Notes: generated by a model not told the origin, from the letters alone. Shown: positions 24,598 through 34,726, numbered from the stretch's first letter. The stretch is DNA of 49,640 nucleotides from Gammaproteobacteria bacterium (GCA_030833185.1 JAURHQ010000008.1:1-49640), one strand, 5' to 3'. Numbers and translations are program-made.

Positions 24598-24666
24598 ATT
24601 TCCGCGGAATTTTTTCATCCGTGTCCCGGCGTCGCAGGCCGGGCGCATCAGCACAGGAGATCCCCC

Positions 24667-25194
24667 ATGACCGAGCCCCAGACAACCATCCCCGTGACCA
24701 CCAGCGAGCCACCGTCTACGACCACGGGCTGGCATCCGCTGGAGACGCTGCGCAAGGAGGTCGACCGTCTGTTTGAAGACTTCGACTGGCATCTGTTGCG
24801 CTCCCCGTTTCGCCGACCGGTATTCGACTTCGAAGCCTTCCGCCGCCAGGCCTCCGGCTTGGGGATGACGGTGGACCTGGTTGAACAGGACAAGGCCTAC
24901 GAAGTGCTCGCTGAACTGCCTGGAATGAGCGCGGGCGATGTGCAGGTAGAAGTCGTCGGCGAGAGCTTGCGTCTGTCCGGTGAAAAGCGCGACGAGCGGG
25001 CCAGCACGCCGGCGGCGGGCTATCACCTGCGGGAACGACACTTTGGCAAGTTCACGCGGAGTTTTGGCTTGCCGGAGGATGTGGATCCCGAGCAGATCAG
25101 CGCCCGTTTCGAACAGGGCGTGTTGGTCGTCACGCTGCCGCGCCGGCCGGGCAGCACGCGCGCCGCGCGAAAAATCGAGATCAAGGCGAGCTAG
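24667..25194 (+). CDS. Small heat shock protein (Hsp20/alpha-crystallin)
   Basis: 175 residues with AGGAGA before the ATG. A Thr/Pro-rich N-terminal arm and a helix (PLETLRKEVDRLFEDFDW) are followed by the alpha-crystallin domain from about residue 70: YEVLAELPGMSAGDVQVEV, LRLSGEKRDE, then FTRSFGLPEDVDPEQISARF and GVLVVTLPR. The C-terminal IxI-type anchor is KIEIKAS. It is an ATP-independent holdase for unfolding proteins. The gene follows the CBS gene by about 70 nt. No sigma-32 promoter or ROSE element was identifiable by eye. Confidence 0.94.
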   Translation: MTEPQTTIPVTTSEPPSTTTGWHPLETLRKEVDRLFEDFDWHLLRSPFRRPVFDFEAFRRQASGLGMTVDLVEQDKAYEVLAELPGMSAGDVQVEVVGESLRLSGEKRDERASTPAAGYHLRERHFGKFTRSFGLPEDVDPEQISARFEQGVLVVTLPRRPGSTRAARKIEIKAS

Positions 25195-25256
25195 GTCGGG
25201 GCGCCGATTTTAATGGTGGTGTCACCTCGGGCGGTGATGATCGGGCCACTGTCAGC

Positions 25257-25301
25257 CCCCGGGGCCGGTAGCGCGGGGATGCTGCGCGCCGGTACCCGGG
25301 G
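25257..25301. terminator. Long imperfect hairpin between convergent hsp20 and ogt
   Basis: CCCCGGGGCCGGTAGCGC pairs imperfectly with GCGCGCCGGTACCCGGGG around the loop GGGGATGCT. There is no T tract on either side, so this is a candidate bidirectional terminator or structural barrier rather than a classical intrinsic terminator. Confidence 0.4.
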
Positions 25302-25316
25302 CCGCCGGCAGGCTGG

Positions 25317-25856
25317 TTACAGCGGCAGGGCCGCGATGCCGCGTTCGTGGTTGAGCAGCCACTTCTTCCGTTCCACCCCGCCCGCATAGCCACGCAGCTC
25401 GCCGGTCGACCCGATCACGCGATGACAGGGCACCACGATGCCAATTGGATTGGCACCGTTGGCGAGCCCCACCGCCCGCACGGCGGCCGGTCTTCCGATG
25501 GCGACAGCCAGCGCGCCATAGCTGGTGGTCTCACCGGCCGGGATACGGCGCAAGGCGGCCCAGACTTCCCGCTGAAATACGGTGCCGCCGGTAGCCACCG
25601 GCAAGGCGTCGAGGGCCGTGAGCTCCCCCGCAAAATACGCCGTGAGCGCGGCATCGATCGCGGCCGGACAGCGGGCAGATTGCAGCGTCCAGCCCGTGCC
25701 TTCGGCACCGTAATGGCGGGCCAGCAGGCTGCGGCAGCGGGGCATGAAATCGGCAAAATCGAGGGCGCGCAGACAGCCGTCCGCGTCGCTCACCACGCTT
25801 AAGGGCCCCAGCGGCGACGCCACTGCGGACAGGCTCAGCGCCAACGAACTGCTCAC
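25317..25856 (-). CDS. ogt: Methylated-DNA--protein-cysteine methyltransferase
   Basis: 179 residues, the usual size for Ogt-type proteins. The active-site motif is PCHRVIG with the alkyl-accepting Cys144. The helix-turn-helix recognition region with the arginine finger is RPAAVRAVGLANGANP (about 122-137), and the C-terminal GYAGGVERKKWLLNHE is typical. It transfers methyl groups from O6-methylguanine or O4-methylthymine to itself in a suicide reaction. No Ada-type regulatory domain is attached. Its start is 27 nt from the stop of the upstream E1 gene on the same strand, so read-through is possible although the functions differ. Confidence 0.95.
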   Translation of the reverse strand: MSSSLALSLSAVASPLGPLSVVSDADGCLRALDFADFMPRCRSLLARHYGAEGTGWTLQSARCPAAIDAALTAYFAGELTALDALPVATGGTVFQREVWAALRRIPAGETTSYGALAVAIGRPAAVRAVGLANGANPIGIVVPCHRVIGSTGELRGYAGGVERKKWLLNHERGIAALPL

Positions 25857-25882
25857 CGGACGAACTCCTCAGCGGCGTGGAT

Positions 25883-28570
25883 TCAGCAATACCACGGGGC
25901 CTCATCGACCGGCTTGATGCCGTAGCGTTCGATCGCCGTCGCGCAGTGCTGGCGCGAGATCTGACCGGAGTCGGCGAGTGCCGTCAACGCCGCCAGCACA
26001 ATGTGGAAACGGTCGACTTCAAAGAAGGCGCGCAGCCGCGCGCGGGTATCACTGCGGCCGAAGCCGTCGGTACCGAGCACCGTGTAGGGCGACTGCAGGT
26101 CGTTGGCGATCAGGAGCGGCAGGGCACGCACATAGTCGCTGGCCGCGATCACCGGCGCGCCCGGCGGCAGGCAGCGCGCCACATGGCTGGTGCGTGGGGC
26201 CTCTGCCGGATGCAGGCGGTTCCAGCGGCGGGTGTCGCGGGCGTCGCGCTCGAGTTCGGTGAAACTGGTGACGCTCCAGATGTCGGCATCGATCTGCCAG
26301 TCCTCGGCCAGCAAGGCGGCGGCGGCCAGCACCTCGGGCAGCAGCGCGCCCGCGCCCAGCAGGCGCACCTCGCCGACGGGGGCGGTGACCCGCGAACTGC
26401 TGAAGCGATAAAGCCCTTTTATAAGGTCGTCGGCCACGTTCGCCGGCAGGCTCGGTTGCGGGTAGTTTTCGTTCATCACGGTAACGTAGTAGAAGACGTC
26501 TTCCTGCCGCTCCAGCATCGCGCGCATGCCGTGGTCGAGAATCACCGCCAGCTCGCCGGCAAAGGCCGGGTCATAGGCGCGGCAGTTGGGGATGGCGGCC
26601 GCCAGCAGATGGCTGTGGCCGTCCTGGTGCTGCAGGCCTTCGCCGCCCAGCGTGGTGCGCCCGGCGGTCGCGCCCAGCAGAAAGCCGCGCGCGCGCTGGT
26701 CGGCCGCCGCCCAGATCAAATCGCCCACCCGCTGGAAGCCGAACATCGCGTAGTAGATGTAGAAGGGCAGCATCGCGAGCCCGTGGGTGGAGTAGCTGGT
26801 GGCTGCGGCGACCCAGGAACTGATCGCGCCCGCTTCGCTGATCCCCTCTTCCAGAATCTGACCGTCCAGCGCTTCGCGATAGCTGAGGATCGAGCCGATG
26901 TCTTCCGGCTCGTAGCGCTGGCCGCGGCTGGAATAAATGCCGATTTGCTTGAACAGGTTGGCCATGCCGAAGGTGCGCGCCTCGTCGGCCACAATCGGCA
27001 CTAAGCGCGGCCCCAGCGTGGCGTCGCGCAGCAGGCCGGTCAGCATCCGCACGCCGGCCATGGTGGTCGACATCTCCTTGCCCTCCGCGTTCAGCGCAAA
27101 GTCCGCGTAGCGCGCCAGCGCCGGTACGGGTACCGCGGCCGCCTGCGTCCGCCGGGTCGGCAGATAGCCGCCCAGCGCCTCGCGGCGCGCGTGCAGATAG
27201 CACAGTTCGGCGCTGTCGGGCGCAGGACGGTAGAAGGCGAGCCTCGCGGCGTCCTCGTCGCTCAGCGGCAGATCAAAGCGGTTACGAAAAGCGATCAGCG
27301 CGTCGCGGTCGAGTTTCTTTTGCTGGTGGGTGGTCATCTTGCCCTGACCGGCTTCCCCCATGCCGAAGCCTTTCTTGGTCTGCGCCAGCACCACGCTGGG
27401 CCGGCCGCGGGTGGTGATGGCGGCGTGATAGGCGGCGTAGATTTTCACCAGATCGTGGCCGCCGCGTTTGAGGCGGTCGATCTGCTCGTCGGTCAGGCCC
27501 TGGGCAAGGGCGGCGAGCGCGGGGTTCTGGCCAAAGAAGTGGTCGCGGTTGTAGCGCCCGTCCTTGGCGGCAAAGGTCTGGAACTGGCCGTCGACGGTGG
27601 CGCTGAAGGCGTCGACCAGCGCGTTGTCGTGGTCGCGCGCGAACAGCCCGTCCCAGTCCGAACCCCACACCAGTTTGATGACCTGCCAGCCGGCGCCGCT
27701 GAACAGCGCTTCCAGTTCGTCGATGATGCGTCCGTTGCCGCGCACCGGGCCATCCAGCCGTTGCAGGTTGCAGTTGACCACCCACACCAGGTTGTCGAGG
27801 CCCTCGCGGGCCGCCAGCGTGAGCGCCGACATGCTTTCCGGCTCGTCCATTTCGCCGTCGCCGAATACGCCCCACACCCGCCGCCCGGCGGTGCTTTGCA
27901 GGCCGCGGTGTTCCAGATAGCGCATGAAGCGCGCCTGATAGATCGAACTCAGCGGCCCGATGCCCATTGAGCCGGTGGGAAACTGCCAGAAGTCCGGCAT
28001 CAGCCAGGGATGCGGATAGCTGGACAGCCCGCGGGCGCCGGCAGTGCGCGCGCCCAACTCCTGCCGGTAGTGGGCGAGGTCGGCTTCGGTGAGCCGGCCT
28101 TCCAGAAACGCGCGCGCGTAAATGCCCGGCGCGGAGTGCGGCTGGTAGAACACCAGATCGCCGCCGAAGTCCTCGCTCGGCGCGCGAAAGAAATGATTGA
28201 AGCCGACTTCAAACAGATCCGCCGCGCTGGCGTAGCTCGCGATATGCCCGCCCAGTTCGCCGTAGGCCTGATTGGCCCGCGCGACCATGGCAAGCGCGTT
28301 CCAGCGCATCATCGAGGCCAGTTTCTCTTCAATGGCCAGATCGCCCGGGAATCCCGGCTGGCGCGCCACCGGCACGCTGTTCACATAGGGCGTGCCATGC
28401 GCCGGCTGCCAGCCGATGGCGGGGTCGCGGGCCAGCCGCGAGAGCAGGTCCAGCAACTCATGCGCGCGCTCGCGGCCGGCGTGCTCGACCACCGCCAGCA
28501 GGGCGTCGCGCCATTCTTCGTTTTCCAGCGCCAGATCGGGATCGGGGATCGGCGGTTCGGCTGCATTCAT
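25883..28570 (-). CDS. aceE: Homodimeric 2-oxoacid dehydrogenase E1 (AceE/MdeB type)
   Basis: 895 residues, full length for the AceE class, with AGGAGG 6 nt before the ATG. The thiamine diphosphate motif is [15 protein letters not shown] ending in [14 protein letters not shown]. The C-terminal half has the transketolase-like [13 protein letters not shown] segment. It decarboxylates a 2-oxoacid and acylates the lipoyl domain of an E2. No E2 or E3 gene is adjacent, unlike a standard pyruvate dehydrogenase operon. It is instead divergent from an Lrp-family regulator, as in the Pseudomonas putida mdeR-mdeA-mdeB locus, where MdeB is a 2-oxobutyrate dehydrogenase E1. The substrate may therefore be pyruvate or 2-oxobutyrate; the E1 family call is firm. 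Confidence 0.93.
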   Translation of the reverse strand: MNAAEPPIPDPDLALENEEWRDALLAVVEHAGRERAHELLDLLSRLARDPAIGWQPAHGTPYVNSVPVARQPGFPGDLAIEEKLASMMRWNALAMVARANQAYGELGGHIASYASAADLFEVGFNHFFRAPSEDFGGDLVFYQPHSAPGIYARAFLEGRLTEADLAHYRQELGARTAGARGLSSYPHPWLMPDFWQFPTGSMGIGPLSSIYQARFMRYLEHRGLQSTAGRRVWGVFGDGEMDEPESMSALTLAAREGLDNLVWVVNCNLQRLDGPVRGNGRIIDELEALFSGAGWQVIKLVWGSDWDGLFARDHDNALVDAFSATVDGQFQTFAAKDGRYNRDHFFGQNPALAALAQGLTDEQIDRLKRGGHDLVKIYAAYHAAITTRGRPSVVLAQTKKGFGMGEAGQGKMTTHQQKKLDRDALIAFRNRFDLPLSDEDAARLAFYRPAPDSAELCYLHARREALGGYLPTRRTQAAAVPVPALARYADFALNAEGKEMSTTMAGVRMLTGLLRDATLGPRLVPIVADEARTFGMANLFKQIGIYSSRGQRYEPEDIGSILSYREALDGQILEEGISEAGAISSWVAAATSYSTHGLAMLPFYIYYAMFGFQRVGDLIWAAADQRARGFLLGATAGRTTLGGEGLQHQDGHSHLLAAAIPNCRAYDPAFAGELAVILDHGMRAMLERQEDVFYYVTVMNENYPQPSLPANVADDLIKGLYRFSSSRVTAPVGEVRLLGAGALLPEVLAAAALLAEDWQIDADIWSVTSFTELERDARDTRRWNRLHPAEAPRTSHVARCLPPGAPVIAASDYVRALPLLIANDLQSPYTVLGTDGFGRSDTRARLRAFFEVDRFHIVLAALTALADSGQISRQHCATAIERYGIKPVDEAPWYC

Positions 28571-28634
28571 CGGGGCCTCCTGTGAACCACGACCCTACGC
28601 GCGGCCGCCCGGCAGGTGTGACGGTTATGGCTGT

Positions 28635-28690
28635 TTAAGCGCGCTTAATGCAGCACAATCTGCTTTCATAAAAATGATCAGCAGCACAAT
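28635..28690. promoter_or_regulatory. Palindrome and direct repeats between E1 and Lrp-type genes
   Basis: A perfect 14-bp palindrome TTAAGCGCGCTTAA lies at 28635-28648 in the divergent intergenic region. Two exact copies of GCAGCACAAT follow at 28650 and 28681, 31 bp apart, close to three helical turns, and the second overlaps a possible regulator start. This arrangement suits cooperative binding of an Lrp/AsnC oligomer and autoregulation. Assignment is by position and symmetry only. Confidence 0.6.
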
Positions 28691-29186
28691 GACCCTCGAT
28701 TCAATAGATTTGCGGATACTGCGTGAGCTGCAGGCCGACGCCGGCTTGTCCAATGTCGAGCTCGCCCGCCGGGTGCATCTGTCGCCCTCACCCTGTCTGG
28801 CGCGGGTCAAGGCGCTGGAAGAGAGCGGGCTGATTCGCCAGTACGTGGCCTTGCTCGACCCGGCGATGCTGGGCCTGCTCTTGAACGTGTTTATTTTCAT
28901 CAGCCTCAAACAGCAGACCCGCGCGTCGCTGGAAGCTTTTGAAGCGCGGGTCTGCGCGCGGGACGAGGTGATGGAGTGCTATCTCATGACCGGCGATGCG
29001 GACTACCTGATCCGCGTCGCGGTGCCGGACATCGGGGCGCTGGAGCGCTTCATCATCGAGGAACTCTCGCCGATGCCGGAGGTAGAGAAAATCCGCTCGA
29101 GCTTTGCGCTCAAGCAGGTGCGCTATAAAACCGCCTTGCCCTTGCAGAAAGCCCAGCCTGCCGGCAAGGGGCGCAAGGCCCGCTAG
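28674..29186 (+). CDS. Lrp/AsnC-family transcriptional regulator
   Basis: 170 residues from ATG 28674 (MISST), or 165 from ATG 28689 ([14 protein letters not shown]). The second matches the usual family start; neither has a strong Shine-Dalgarno sequence. The winged helix-turn-helix has [23 protein letters not shown] (read as [19 protein letters not shown]), and the C-terminal RAM domain has [20 protein letters not shown] and [17 protein letters not shown]. Lrp proteins bind amino acids and oligomerise. Divergence from the E1 gene and the palindromes between them suggest it controls that gene in response to an amino acid such as methionine or leucine. Its last 4 nt overlap the tail of the convergent EAL gene. 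Confidence 0.93.
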   Translation: MISSTMTLDSIDLRILRELQADAGLSNVELARRVHLSPSPCLARVKALEESGLIRQYVALLDPAMLGLLLNVFIFISLKQQTRASLEAFEARVCARDEVMECYLMTGDADYLIRVAVPDIGALERFIIEELSPMPEVEKIRSSFALKQVRYKTALPLQKAQPAGKGRKAR

Positions 29187-30412
29187 TCGAGCAGGCGCTC
29201 GTTCAGCAGACGCGCTCGCCAGTCGGCGATCCAGCCCGGGATTGCCTCCGCCGGCATTGGCCGGGCCACAAAATAGCCCTGCGCGACGTGGCAGCCGCTG
29301 GCGCGCACGAAGTCCCAGTCCTCGCGCGTTTCCACCCCTTCGGCTACCGCTTCCATTTTCAGATGTCGGGCCAGATCGAGACTCGCGCGAAAGAAGGACG
29401 CCAGCCGCTCGTTGCGCCAGGCGTTGTGGACGAATCCGGCGTCAATTTTCAATTCGTCAAACAGCAGATCGCGCAATACGACCAGCGAAGAATGGCCGGT
29501 ACCGAAGTCGTCGATCGACAAGCGGAAGCGCTTGAGATGCAGCCGCGCCAGCACGTCCAACACGGTGGCGAGATCGAGCATCAAACGGCTTTCGGTCACT
29601 TCCAGCACCAGCATGGCGGGGTCGGCTCCGGCAGCCAGCGCCTCGTTGATGATGATGTCGGCGCTGTTGACCTCGGCGAGATTCTCCATCGACAGATTAA
29701 CCGCCACTTTCAGCGACAGCCCGGCCAGTTGCCATGCCCGGGTCTGCCGTGCGGCCTCGCCGTACACACAATGGGTTAGCGCGTTGATGAGTCCGTGTTC
29801 TTCTGCGATGCCAACAAAAAATGCCGGCGCAACGAGACCGTCTTCGGGATGTTGCCAGCGCACCAGGGTTTCCACGCCAACCACGTCGCCGCTGGTCGTC
29901 AGCACTTTGGGCTGATAGAAGTTTCGCAGTTCGCCCTGCGCGATGGCCGCGGCGACGCGGGTCGGCGAGTAGCGCGGCGACGCGCCTGCCGGGCCGTCCC
30001 GTCGGGTGCGGGCGGCGAGGTCCCGGCATTGCTCCAGCAAGGGCGAGAGCAGTTCCGGCCGGGGTGGCTTGCGGAGGGCGCCGGCCACGTTCAGCCCGCG
30101 CACGCTGGCGAGCATCGAGGTGGCGCGCACCATCGCCTCGTCTTCGCCGCTGACCAGCACGATGCCGCCGCTGAACCCGCGCTCGGCGAGCAGACGCACG
30201 AAGGCCACGCCGTCGATGCCTGGCATGTTGATGTCGAGCAGGATTGCCTGCGGCGTCACTTCCCCCGCGGCCAGCGCGGCCAAAGCCGCTTCGCCCTGCT
30301 CGTAGCAGACGACGTCCGCGTAGCCGAGACGCCGCAACATCCCGCGCATCAGCTTCAACAGGAAGGGCTCGTCGTCAATGATGAGAATCTGCATCAGGAC
30401 GCTATCGGCCAT
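29183..30412 (-). CDS. Response regulator with EAL domain (c-di-GMP phosphodiesterase)
   Basis: 409 residues from the ATG at 30412 (GAGGAG 8 nt upstream); the longer ORF in the track runs inside the kinase gene. The receiver domain (about 7-130) has IDDEP, the phosphoacceptor Asp in [11 protein letters not shown], the Ser in VLVSGED and the Lys in LRKPP. The EAL domain (about 165-405) shows ETLVRW in place of [17 protein letters not shown], the [10 protein letters not shown] loop, [14 protein letters not shown] and GYFVARP. All metal and base residues appear present, so activity is likely. It hydrolyses c-di-GMP under control of the adjacent hybrid kinase, whose stop is 13 nt upstream. Confidence 0.93.
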   Translation of the reverse strand: MADSVLMQILIIDDEPFLLKLMRGMLRRLGYADVVCYEQGEAALAALAAGEVTPQAILLDINMPGIDGVAFVRLLAERGFSGGIVLVSGEDEAMVRATSMLASVRGLNVAGALRKPPRPELLSPLLEQCRDLAARTRRDGPAGASPRYSPTRVAAAIAQGELRNFYQPKVLTTSGDVVGVETLVRWQHPEDGLVAPAFFVGIAEEHGLINALTHCVYGEAARQTRAWQLAGLSLKVAVNLSMENLAEVNSADIIINEALAAGADPAMLVLEVTESRLMLDLATVLDVLARLHLKRFRLSIDDFGTGHSSLVVLRDLLFDELKIDAGFVHNAWRNERLASFFRASLDLARHLKMEAVAEGVETREDWDFVRASGCHVAQGYFVARPMPAEAIPGWIADWRARLLNERLLD

Positions 30413-30425
30413 TGGCGGAGTCTCC

Positions 30426-33400
30426 TCAGCGGGCCCCGAGCGCGCGGTCGAGTTCGGCCTCGACGGTGGCGAGTTCGCCGAGCAGGCCCGCCAGCAGCGG
30501 CCCTGCCTTGGCTTCGTCTCCGGCTTTAGCCGCCTGTTCGAGCGCTTCGCAAGCCGCACCCAGCGCCAGCGCGCCAATGCTCCGCGCGGCAGATTTGAAG
30601 CGGTGGGCGGCGCGTCCGAGTTCGGCCAGCTGCCCGGCCGCTGACAGCGCGCGCAAGGTCTCGCCGGTGGCCGGCGTGGAATGGCGGAAGTCGGTCAGTA
30701 ATTCGTTGAGAGTGTCCGGGTCGTCGCCGACCAGACCGCGCAGCACAGCGAGATCCAGATGCACGGCGCTGTCGCTGGGCGGGCTGCTCGCGGCGGCCGA
30801 CGGGCTGGGCAAGGCCGGCAGCCATTGCTCGAGCAGGCGTTGCAGTTCGGGCAAGGGCACGGGCTTGGTCGCGTAGCCGTCCATGCCGACGCTCAGACAG
30901 TGCGCGGCTTCGTCCTTCAGGACATTGGCGGTCAGCGCGACGATCGGCGTACGGGGGCGCCCGAGGCGGACTTCCTCGGCCCTGATGGCGGAGGTGAACT
31001 GATAGCCGTCGACCTCCGGCATATGCAGATCCGTCAGCACCAGCGGGTAGCGCGTCTGTTGCCACATCTGCAGCGCTTCGCGGCCATTGACGGCGACATC
31101 GGCCGCGCAGCCCAGCAGCCCCAGCTGACGCCGGATGACGGTCTGGTTGATTTCGTTGTCTTCGGCGACCAGCACCAAGCGGCCCAGCGCCAGCGCCTCT
31201 GCCCGGGAGAGCAGGGTCTGATGTCCGGTACCGGCGTTCAGCGTCAGGGCCGGCGACTCAGGCAGCAGGCCGCTCAGGCGCGCGACCAGGCTCGTCAGCT
31301 TGCGGCGGGTAATGACGTTCCCGTCGACCAGCATGAGGCCCTCGGCGGCCCGCCGCGGCAGCCGCCGATGCCCGTGTTCCAGCACCAGCATGCGGGTGCC
31401 GGTCGGCACCGCGAGCCTGGCGGCAGCGAGCAGCGTGGCCTCCGGGAGTTCGTTGTTGGCGTTTACCACCACCCACAAATGGGCATCGCGAAGCTGCAGC
31501 GCCTGCTCGATGTCGGGGACCTGTCGCAGCTGGCCGCCGGCCTGCGCGAGATAGGCCACGTAGCGCGCGGTCACCGCGTCGCCCGGCCCGACGACCAGAC
31601 AATCGAGGCCGCTGAGCGGCGGCTCCGTCAAACGCTCAATGAGCGTAAAGGGCAAGCCGACGACAAACACGCTGCCGACGTCCGGCGTGCTTTCGACCGA
31701 CAGCTGACCGCCCATCAGGTCGACCAGCCGCTTGACGATCGCCAGCCCAAGGCCGGTACCGCCATAGCGGCGGGTGGTCGAGGCGTCAGCCTGCTCGAAG
31801 GAATTGAACAGGCGGGCAAACGCTTCGGGGTGCATGCCGATGCCGTTGTCGCGGACGCTGAAGTTGACCCAGCAACCTTGGTCTTCGGTACGCGCCACCG
31901 TAATCTCCACATCAACCTGGCCGGGACGTGGCAGCTGGCTGGAGAACTTGATCGCGTTGCTGATCAGGTTGTTCAGCACCTGACGCAGACGCAGATAGTC
32001 GCCCTGCAGCAGTTCGGGCAGGGCCGGATCCAGCGTCAGGTTGAGGTCGACGCGCTTCCGACGCGCGAAGTGGTCCATCAGCGTCAGCACCTGCTCCAGC
32101 TGGTCGTCGAGGACAAATTCCTCTGACACCACGTCCAGCTTGCCGGCTTCGATCTTCGAGAAGTCGAGCACGTCGTTGATGATGCCGAGCAGCGCCTGCG
32201 CGGAGTCGCGCACCACGCCCAGCATTTCCATTTGATCGGACTGCAGGCTGGTCTGGGCGAGCACATCCAGCATACCGATCACGCCGTTCATGGGCGTACG
32301 GATTTCGTGGCTCATCGCGGCCAGGAAGGCGGACTTCGCCGCATTCGCGGCATCGGCAGCCTCCCGCGCGCTCTGCAGTTCGCGGGTGCGGTCGCTGACC
32401 AGCGTTTCCAGATGATGGCGATGCTGGCTCAGTTCTGCCTCCACCAGTTTGCGCTCGGTGATGTCACGCACCACGCTGACGTACATCGGCTTGCTGTCAA
32501 CCACGAAGCTCGCGATGCGGTTATCCATCGCAAAGCGGCTGCGGTCGCGGCGCAGCCCGGTGAGTTCGACCGCGCTGCCGTAAGTCGAACCGTGGTGCTC
32601 TTCCAGCACCTTGCGCAGCCGTTGCCGGCTGTCGGACTGTGGGTCCAGCAACAGGCTGTAGTGCTCGCCCAGCACCTGCGCTGCGCTGTGCAGGAAGATG
32701 GCCTCGGCGGCCTTGCTGAAGAGCGTGATCCGCCCCTGATCGTCGGTGACCAGCACGCCGTCGTGCATGTTGTCGAGGACGGCCCGCAGGTGTTCGGTCT
32801 GTCCCGAGAGCTCGCGCAGTTGGCGCGCAATCTGCGCGGTCATCTCGTTGAAGGCGTTTGCCAGGTTGCGGACTTCGGTCGACCCTGCCGCCGCCTCGAT
32901 GGGCTCGAAGTGTCCCGCTTTGACCGCCGCCGCGGAACGCGCGATCCGGTCCAGCGGTTCCACGATATGTCGACGGCTGAGCAGCAGGGCCAGGCCGGTG
33001 ACCATGATCATCATCAGAATGTCGGGCAGCCGCTCAAGGAAGGCGTGGCGGGTCGCTTCGCGCAGACCCGGCCCAAGGTCGTAGCGTAAATACACCGCGC
33101 CGCGTTCATCGGCCCGGAGTTCGTGCGAGTCCGGCGGCGGCTGATAGGCGCCAACAAAGCGGAGCGCCAAGGCCTCTTCGACATCGGTCGCCACCTGCGC
33201 CAGACGGCGAGCGAGCGCCTGTTCCAGCAGCGCCCGGCCGGTGGCGCTTTCGAGCTCAGGATAGGGGTGTCCGATAAGCGCCCGGTTGTTGGCAAACAGG
33301 ACGGCGCCTGCCCCGTCAACGACCACTGCCTCGATCAGCGAAGGCTCTGAACTGATGAGCGAGAGTTCCTCGCGCACCAGACGGGGGTCACTGACCGCAT

Positions 33401-33590
33401 AGCGCTCGGCGTAGCGGATCAGCCGGGCCCCGACCTGACGCGCCATCCGCTCGGTCTGTCTGATGGCCTCGTGACGGTAGTCCTGCCGGGCGATGCTGAT
33501 AGACATCAGCGCCACCACGATCCATAGCACGAAGAGCAGCGCCGGGCCGGCGAAGCGTAGCGAGCCGAGTCGCCGGAAATCGAGCCGCAT
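30426..33590 (-). CDS. Hybrid sensor histidine kinase (HAMP-PAS-HisKA-HATPase-REC-REC-HPt)
   Basis: 1054 residues. TM1 is about 13-33, then a periplasmic domain of about 150 residues and TM2 at about 190-206 followed by HAMP. A PAS domain spans about 265-380 (VLDNMHDGVLVTDDQGRITL). His428 is in SHEIRTPMNGVIG. The HATPase domain shows NNLISNAIKF, DNGIGM and GGTGLGLAI. A degenerate receiver (about 660-780, LDCLVVGPGD, no phospho-Asp motif) precedes an intact one (VAEDNEINQ, VLTDLHMPEVDG). The C-terminal HPt has HRFKSAARSIGA. The architecture is BarA/TorS-like. It overlaps the solute-binding lipoprotein stop by 1 nt (TGATG), which suggests that protein is its ligand-binding partner. Confidence 0.95.
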   Translation of the reverse strand: MRLDFRRLGSLRFAGPALLFVLWIVVALMSISIARQDYRHEAIRQTERMARQVGARLIRYAERYAVSDPRLVREELSLISSEPSLIEAVVVDGAGAVLFANNRALIGHPYPELESATGRALLEQALARRLAQVATDVEEALALRFVGAYQPPPDSHELRADERGAVYLRYDLGPGLREATRHAFLERLPDILMMIMVTGLALLLSRRHIVEPLDRIARSAAAVKAGHFEPIEAAAGSTEVRNLANAFNEMTAQIARQLRELSGQTEHLRAVLDNMHDGVLVTDDQGRITLFSKAAEAIFLHSAAQVLGEHYSLLLDPQSDSRQRLRKVLEEHHGSTYGSAVELTGLRRDRSRFAMDNRIASFVVDSKPMYVSVVRDITERKLVEAELSQHRHHLETLVSDRTRELQSAREAADAANAAKSAFLAAMSHEIRTPMNGVIGMLDVLAQTSLQSDQMEMLGVVRDSAQALLGIINDVLDFSKIEAGKLDVVSEEFVLDDQLEQVLTLMDHFARRKRVDLNLTLDPALPELLQGDYLRLRQVLNNLISNAIKFSSQLPRPGQVDVEITVARTEDQGCWVNFSVRDNGIGMHPEAFARLFNSFEQADASTTRRYGGTGLGLAIVKRLVDLMGGQLSVESTPDVGSVFVVGLPFTLIERLTEPPLSGLDCLVVGPGDAVTARYVAYLAQAGGQLRQVPDIEQALQLRDAHLWVVVNANNELPEATLLAAARLAVPTGTRMLVLEHGHRRLPRRAAEGLMLVDGNVITRRKLTSLVARLSGLLPESPALTLNAGTGHQTLLSRAEALALGRLVLVAEDNEINQTVIRRQLGLLGCAADVAVNGREALQMWQQTRYPLVLTDLHMPEVDGYQFTSAIRAEEVRLGRPRTPIVALTANVLKDEAAHCLSVGMDGYATKPVPLPELQRLLEQWLPALPSPSAAASSPPSDSAVHLDLAVLRGLVGDDPDTLNELLTDFRHSTPATGETLRALSAAGQLAELGRAAHRFKSAARSIGALALGAACEALEQAAKAGDEAKAGPLLAGLLGELATVEAELDRALGAR

Positions 33591-34567
33591 CAGCCGGTGG
33601 CCGCCGGCAGAAAGCGCGACACGGCGAGGCCCTTCACGTCAAGCGTGGCGTCCAGCAGGCGCGCGTCGAGCATGATGTCGCGGACGATAGCCGCTGACTG
33701 TTCAAGCCGCGGGGACGTGCCCTCCAGCCACAGCCGGTTGGCCGCCAGATCCGGCAGGTCGATGCCCTCATAGGCGGCGGGTAAAACGTCGGGCGTGATT
33801 TCAAGGCCGGCGGCGAGCAGCGGCGTCACCGCGGCGACGTCCTGCTTGAAGCGCGCGCGGGCGGCGAAGAAGGCTTTGACCAGTTCGTGGAGGGCAAGCG
33901 GATTTTGCGCCAGCGCGCGCTCGGTGACGGCGAGGCAGTCAAGGATCTGGCCGCCCATGCTCGCGCTGTCGAAGACCCGGACGCCGCCCAGTGTTTCCAA
34001 CTGAGGAACCACCGGGTTGAAGCTGACGACCGCATCGACTTTGCCTGATTGGTACAGGCCGAGATGCTCGTCCACCGTGGCGTAAATCAGCGTGACATCG
34101 GCTGGCGTCAGACCCATCTGGCGCAGGAAGGTATGCAACATCATGGCGCCGACCGCGGTTTTCTCCACGCAAATGCGCTTGCCCCGCAGGGCGCCGGGCG
34201 AGGTCAGTTCGGGGCGCGCAATGACCGCATCGGCTCCCAGCGACTGGTCTATGACCGTCACCACCGCGAGTTTCACCCCGTTAGCGCTGGCGGTAAGGAC
34301 TTCGTCCAGCGTCAGTCCGGCGGCGTCGATCAGATCGCCGGCCAGGGCCTGCATGACCACGGTGGCGGACGGCATTCTGATCATCCGGATGCGTCGGCTA
34401 TCCAGCAGTTTCAGGCTTTCGGCCAGATACATCAGTTCGTAGCCCGGCCACAGATTGGAGCCCACCCGCAGCAAGGGCTCCTCATGGCCGCAGGCGCCCA
34501 GCAGGCCGACGCTCGCGCTTCCGGCGACGGCCTGCAAAAAGCGACGACGGGTGAGGGCAGCGGGCAT
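33590..34567 (-). CDS. Solute-binding lipoprotein (NMT1/TauA-like), likely kinase co-sensor
   Basis: 325 residues from ATG 34567 (GGAGA 7 nt upstream). The N-terminus combines a Tat-like TRRRFLQ with lipobox LLGAC (Cys26). The mature protein is a type II periplasmic binding fold: VGSNLWPGYELMYLAES, AGLTLDEVLTA, CVEKTAVGAMMLHTFL and VDAVVSFNPVVPQLE, as in NMT1/SsuA/TauA-like substrate-binding proteins. No ABC permease or ATPase gene is nearby. It is the first gene of an operon with a hybrid kinase and a REC-EAL protein, with TGATG coupling. That makes a signalling, rather than transport, role likely: ligand binding is presented to the kinase's periplasmic domain. Confidence 0.9.
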   Translation of the reverse strand: MPAALTRRRFLQAVAGSASVGLLGACGHEEPLLRVGSNLWPGYELMYLAESLKLLDSRRIRMIRMPSATVVMQALAGDLIDAAGLTLDEVLTASANGVKLAVVTVIDQSLGADAVIARPELTSPGALRGKRICVEKTAVGAMMLHTFLRQMGLTPADVTLIYATVDEHLGLYQSGKVDAVVSFNPVVPQLETLGGVRVFDSASMGGQILDCLAVTERALAQNPLALHELVKAFFAARARFKQDVAAVTPLLAAGLEITPDVLPAAYEGIDLPDLAANRLWLEGTSPRLEQSAAIVRDIMLDARLLDATLDVKGLAVSRFLPAATG

Positions 34568-34726
34568 CGGGGTGTCTCCACGGGCGTGAACCAAAGTGTG
34601 AATGGTGCAGTCGGCCGCGCCAATGCGCCAGCGCGGGCCGGGTCAGGGCGGGGACGGCGTGCTGTTCAGCGCCTGCCCGATCGGCCCACAATGCGCGCAT
34701 CTGCAATCTTGAGAGGATGCCGTCTG

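Noticed and set aside
25877-27004. 375-aa plus-strand ORF opposite the E1 gene
   Set aside because: Antisense of a well-conserved dehydrogenase, without a start signal or family motif.
34049-34726. Long N-terminal extension of the flavin monooxygenase ORF
   Set aside because: It runs antisense to the solute-binding protein gene. The ATG at 34727 has a ribosome binding site and fits the family length.
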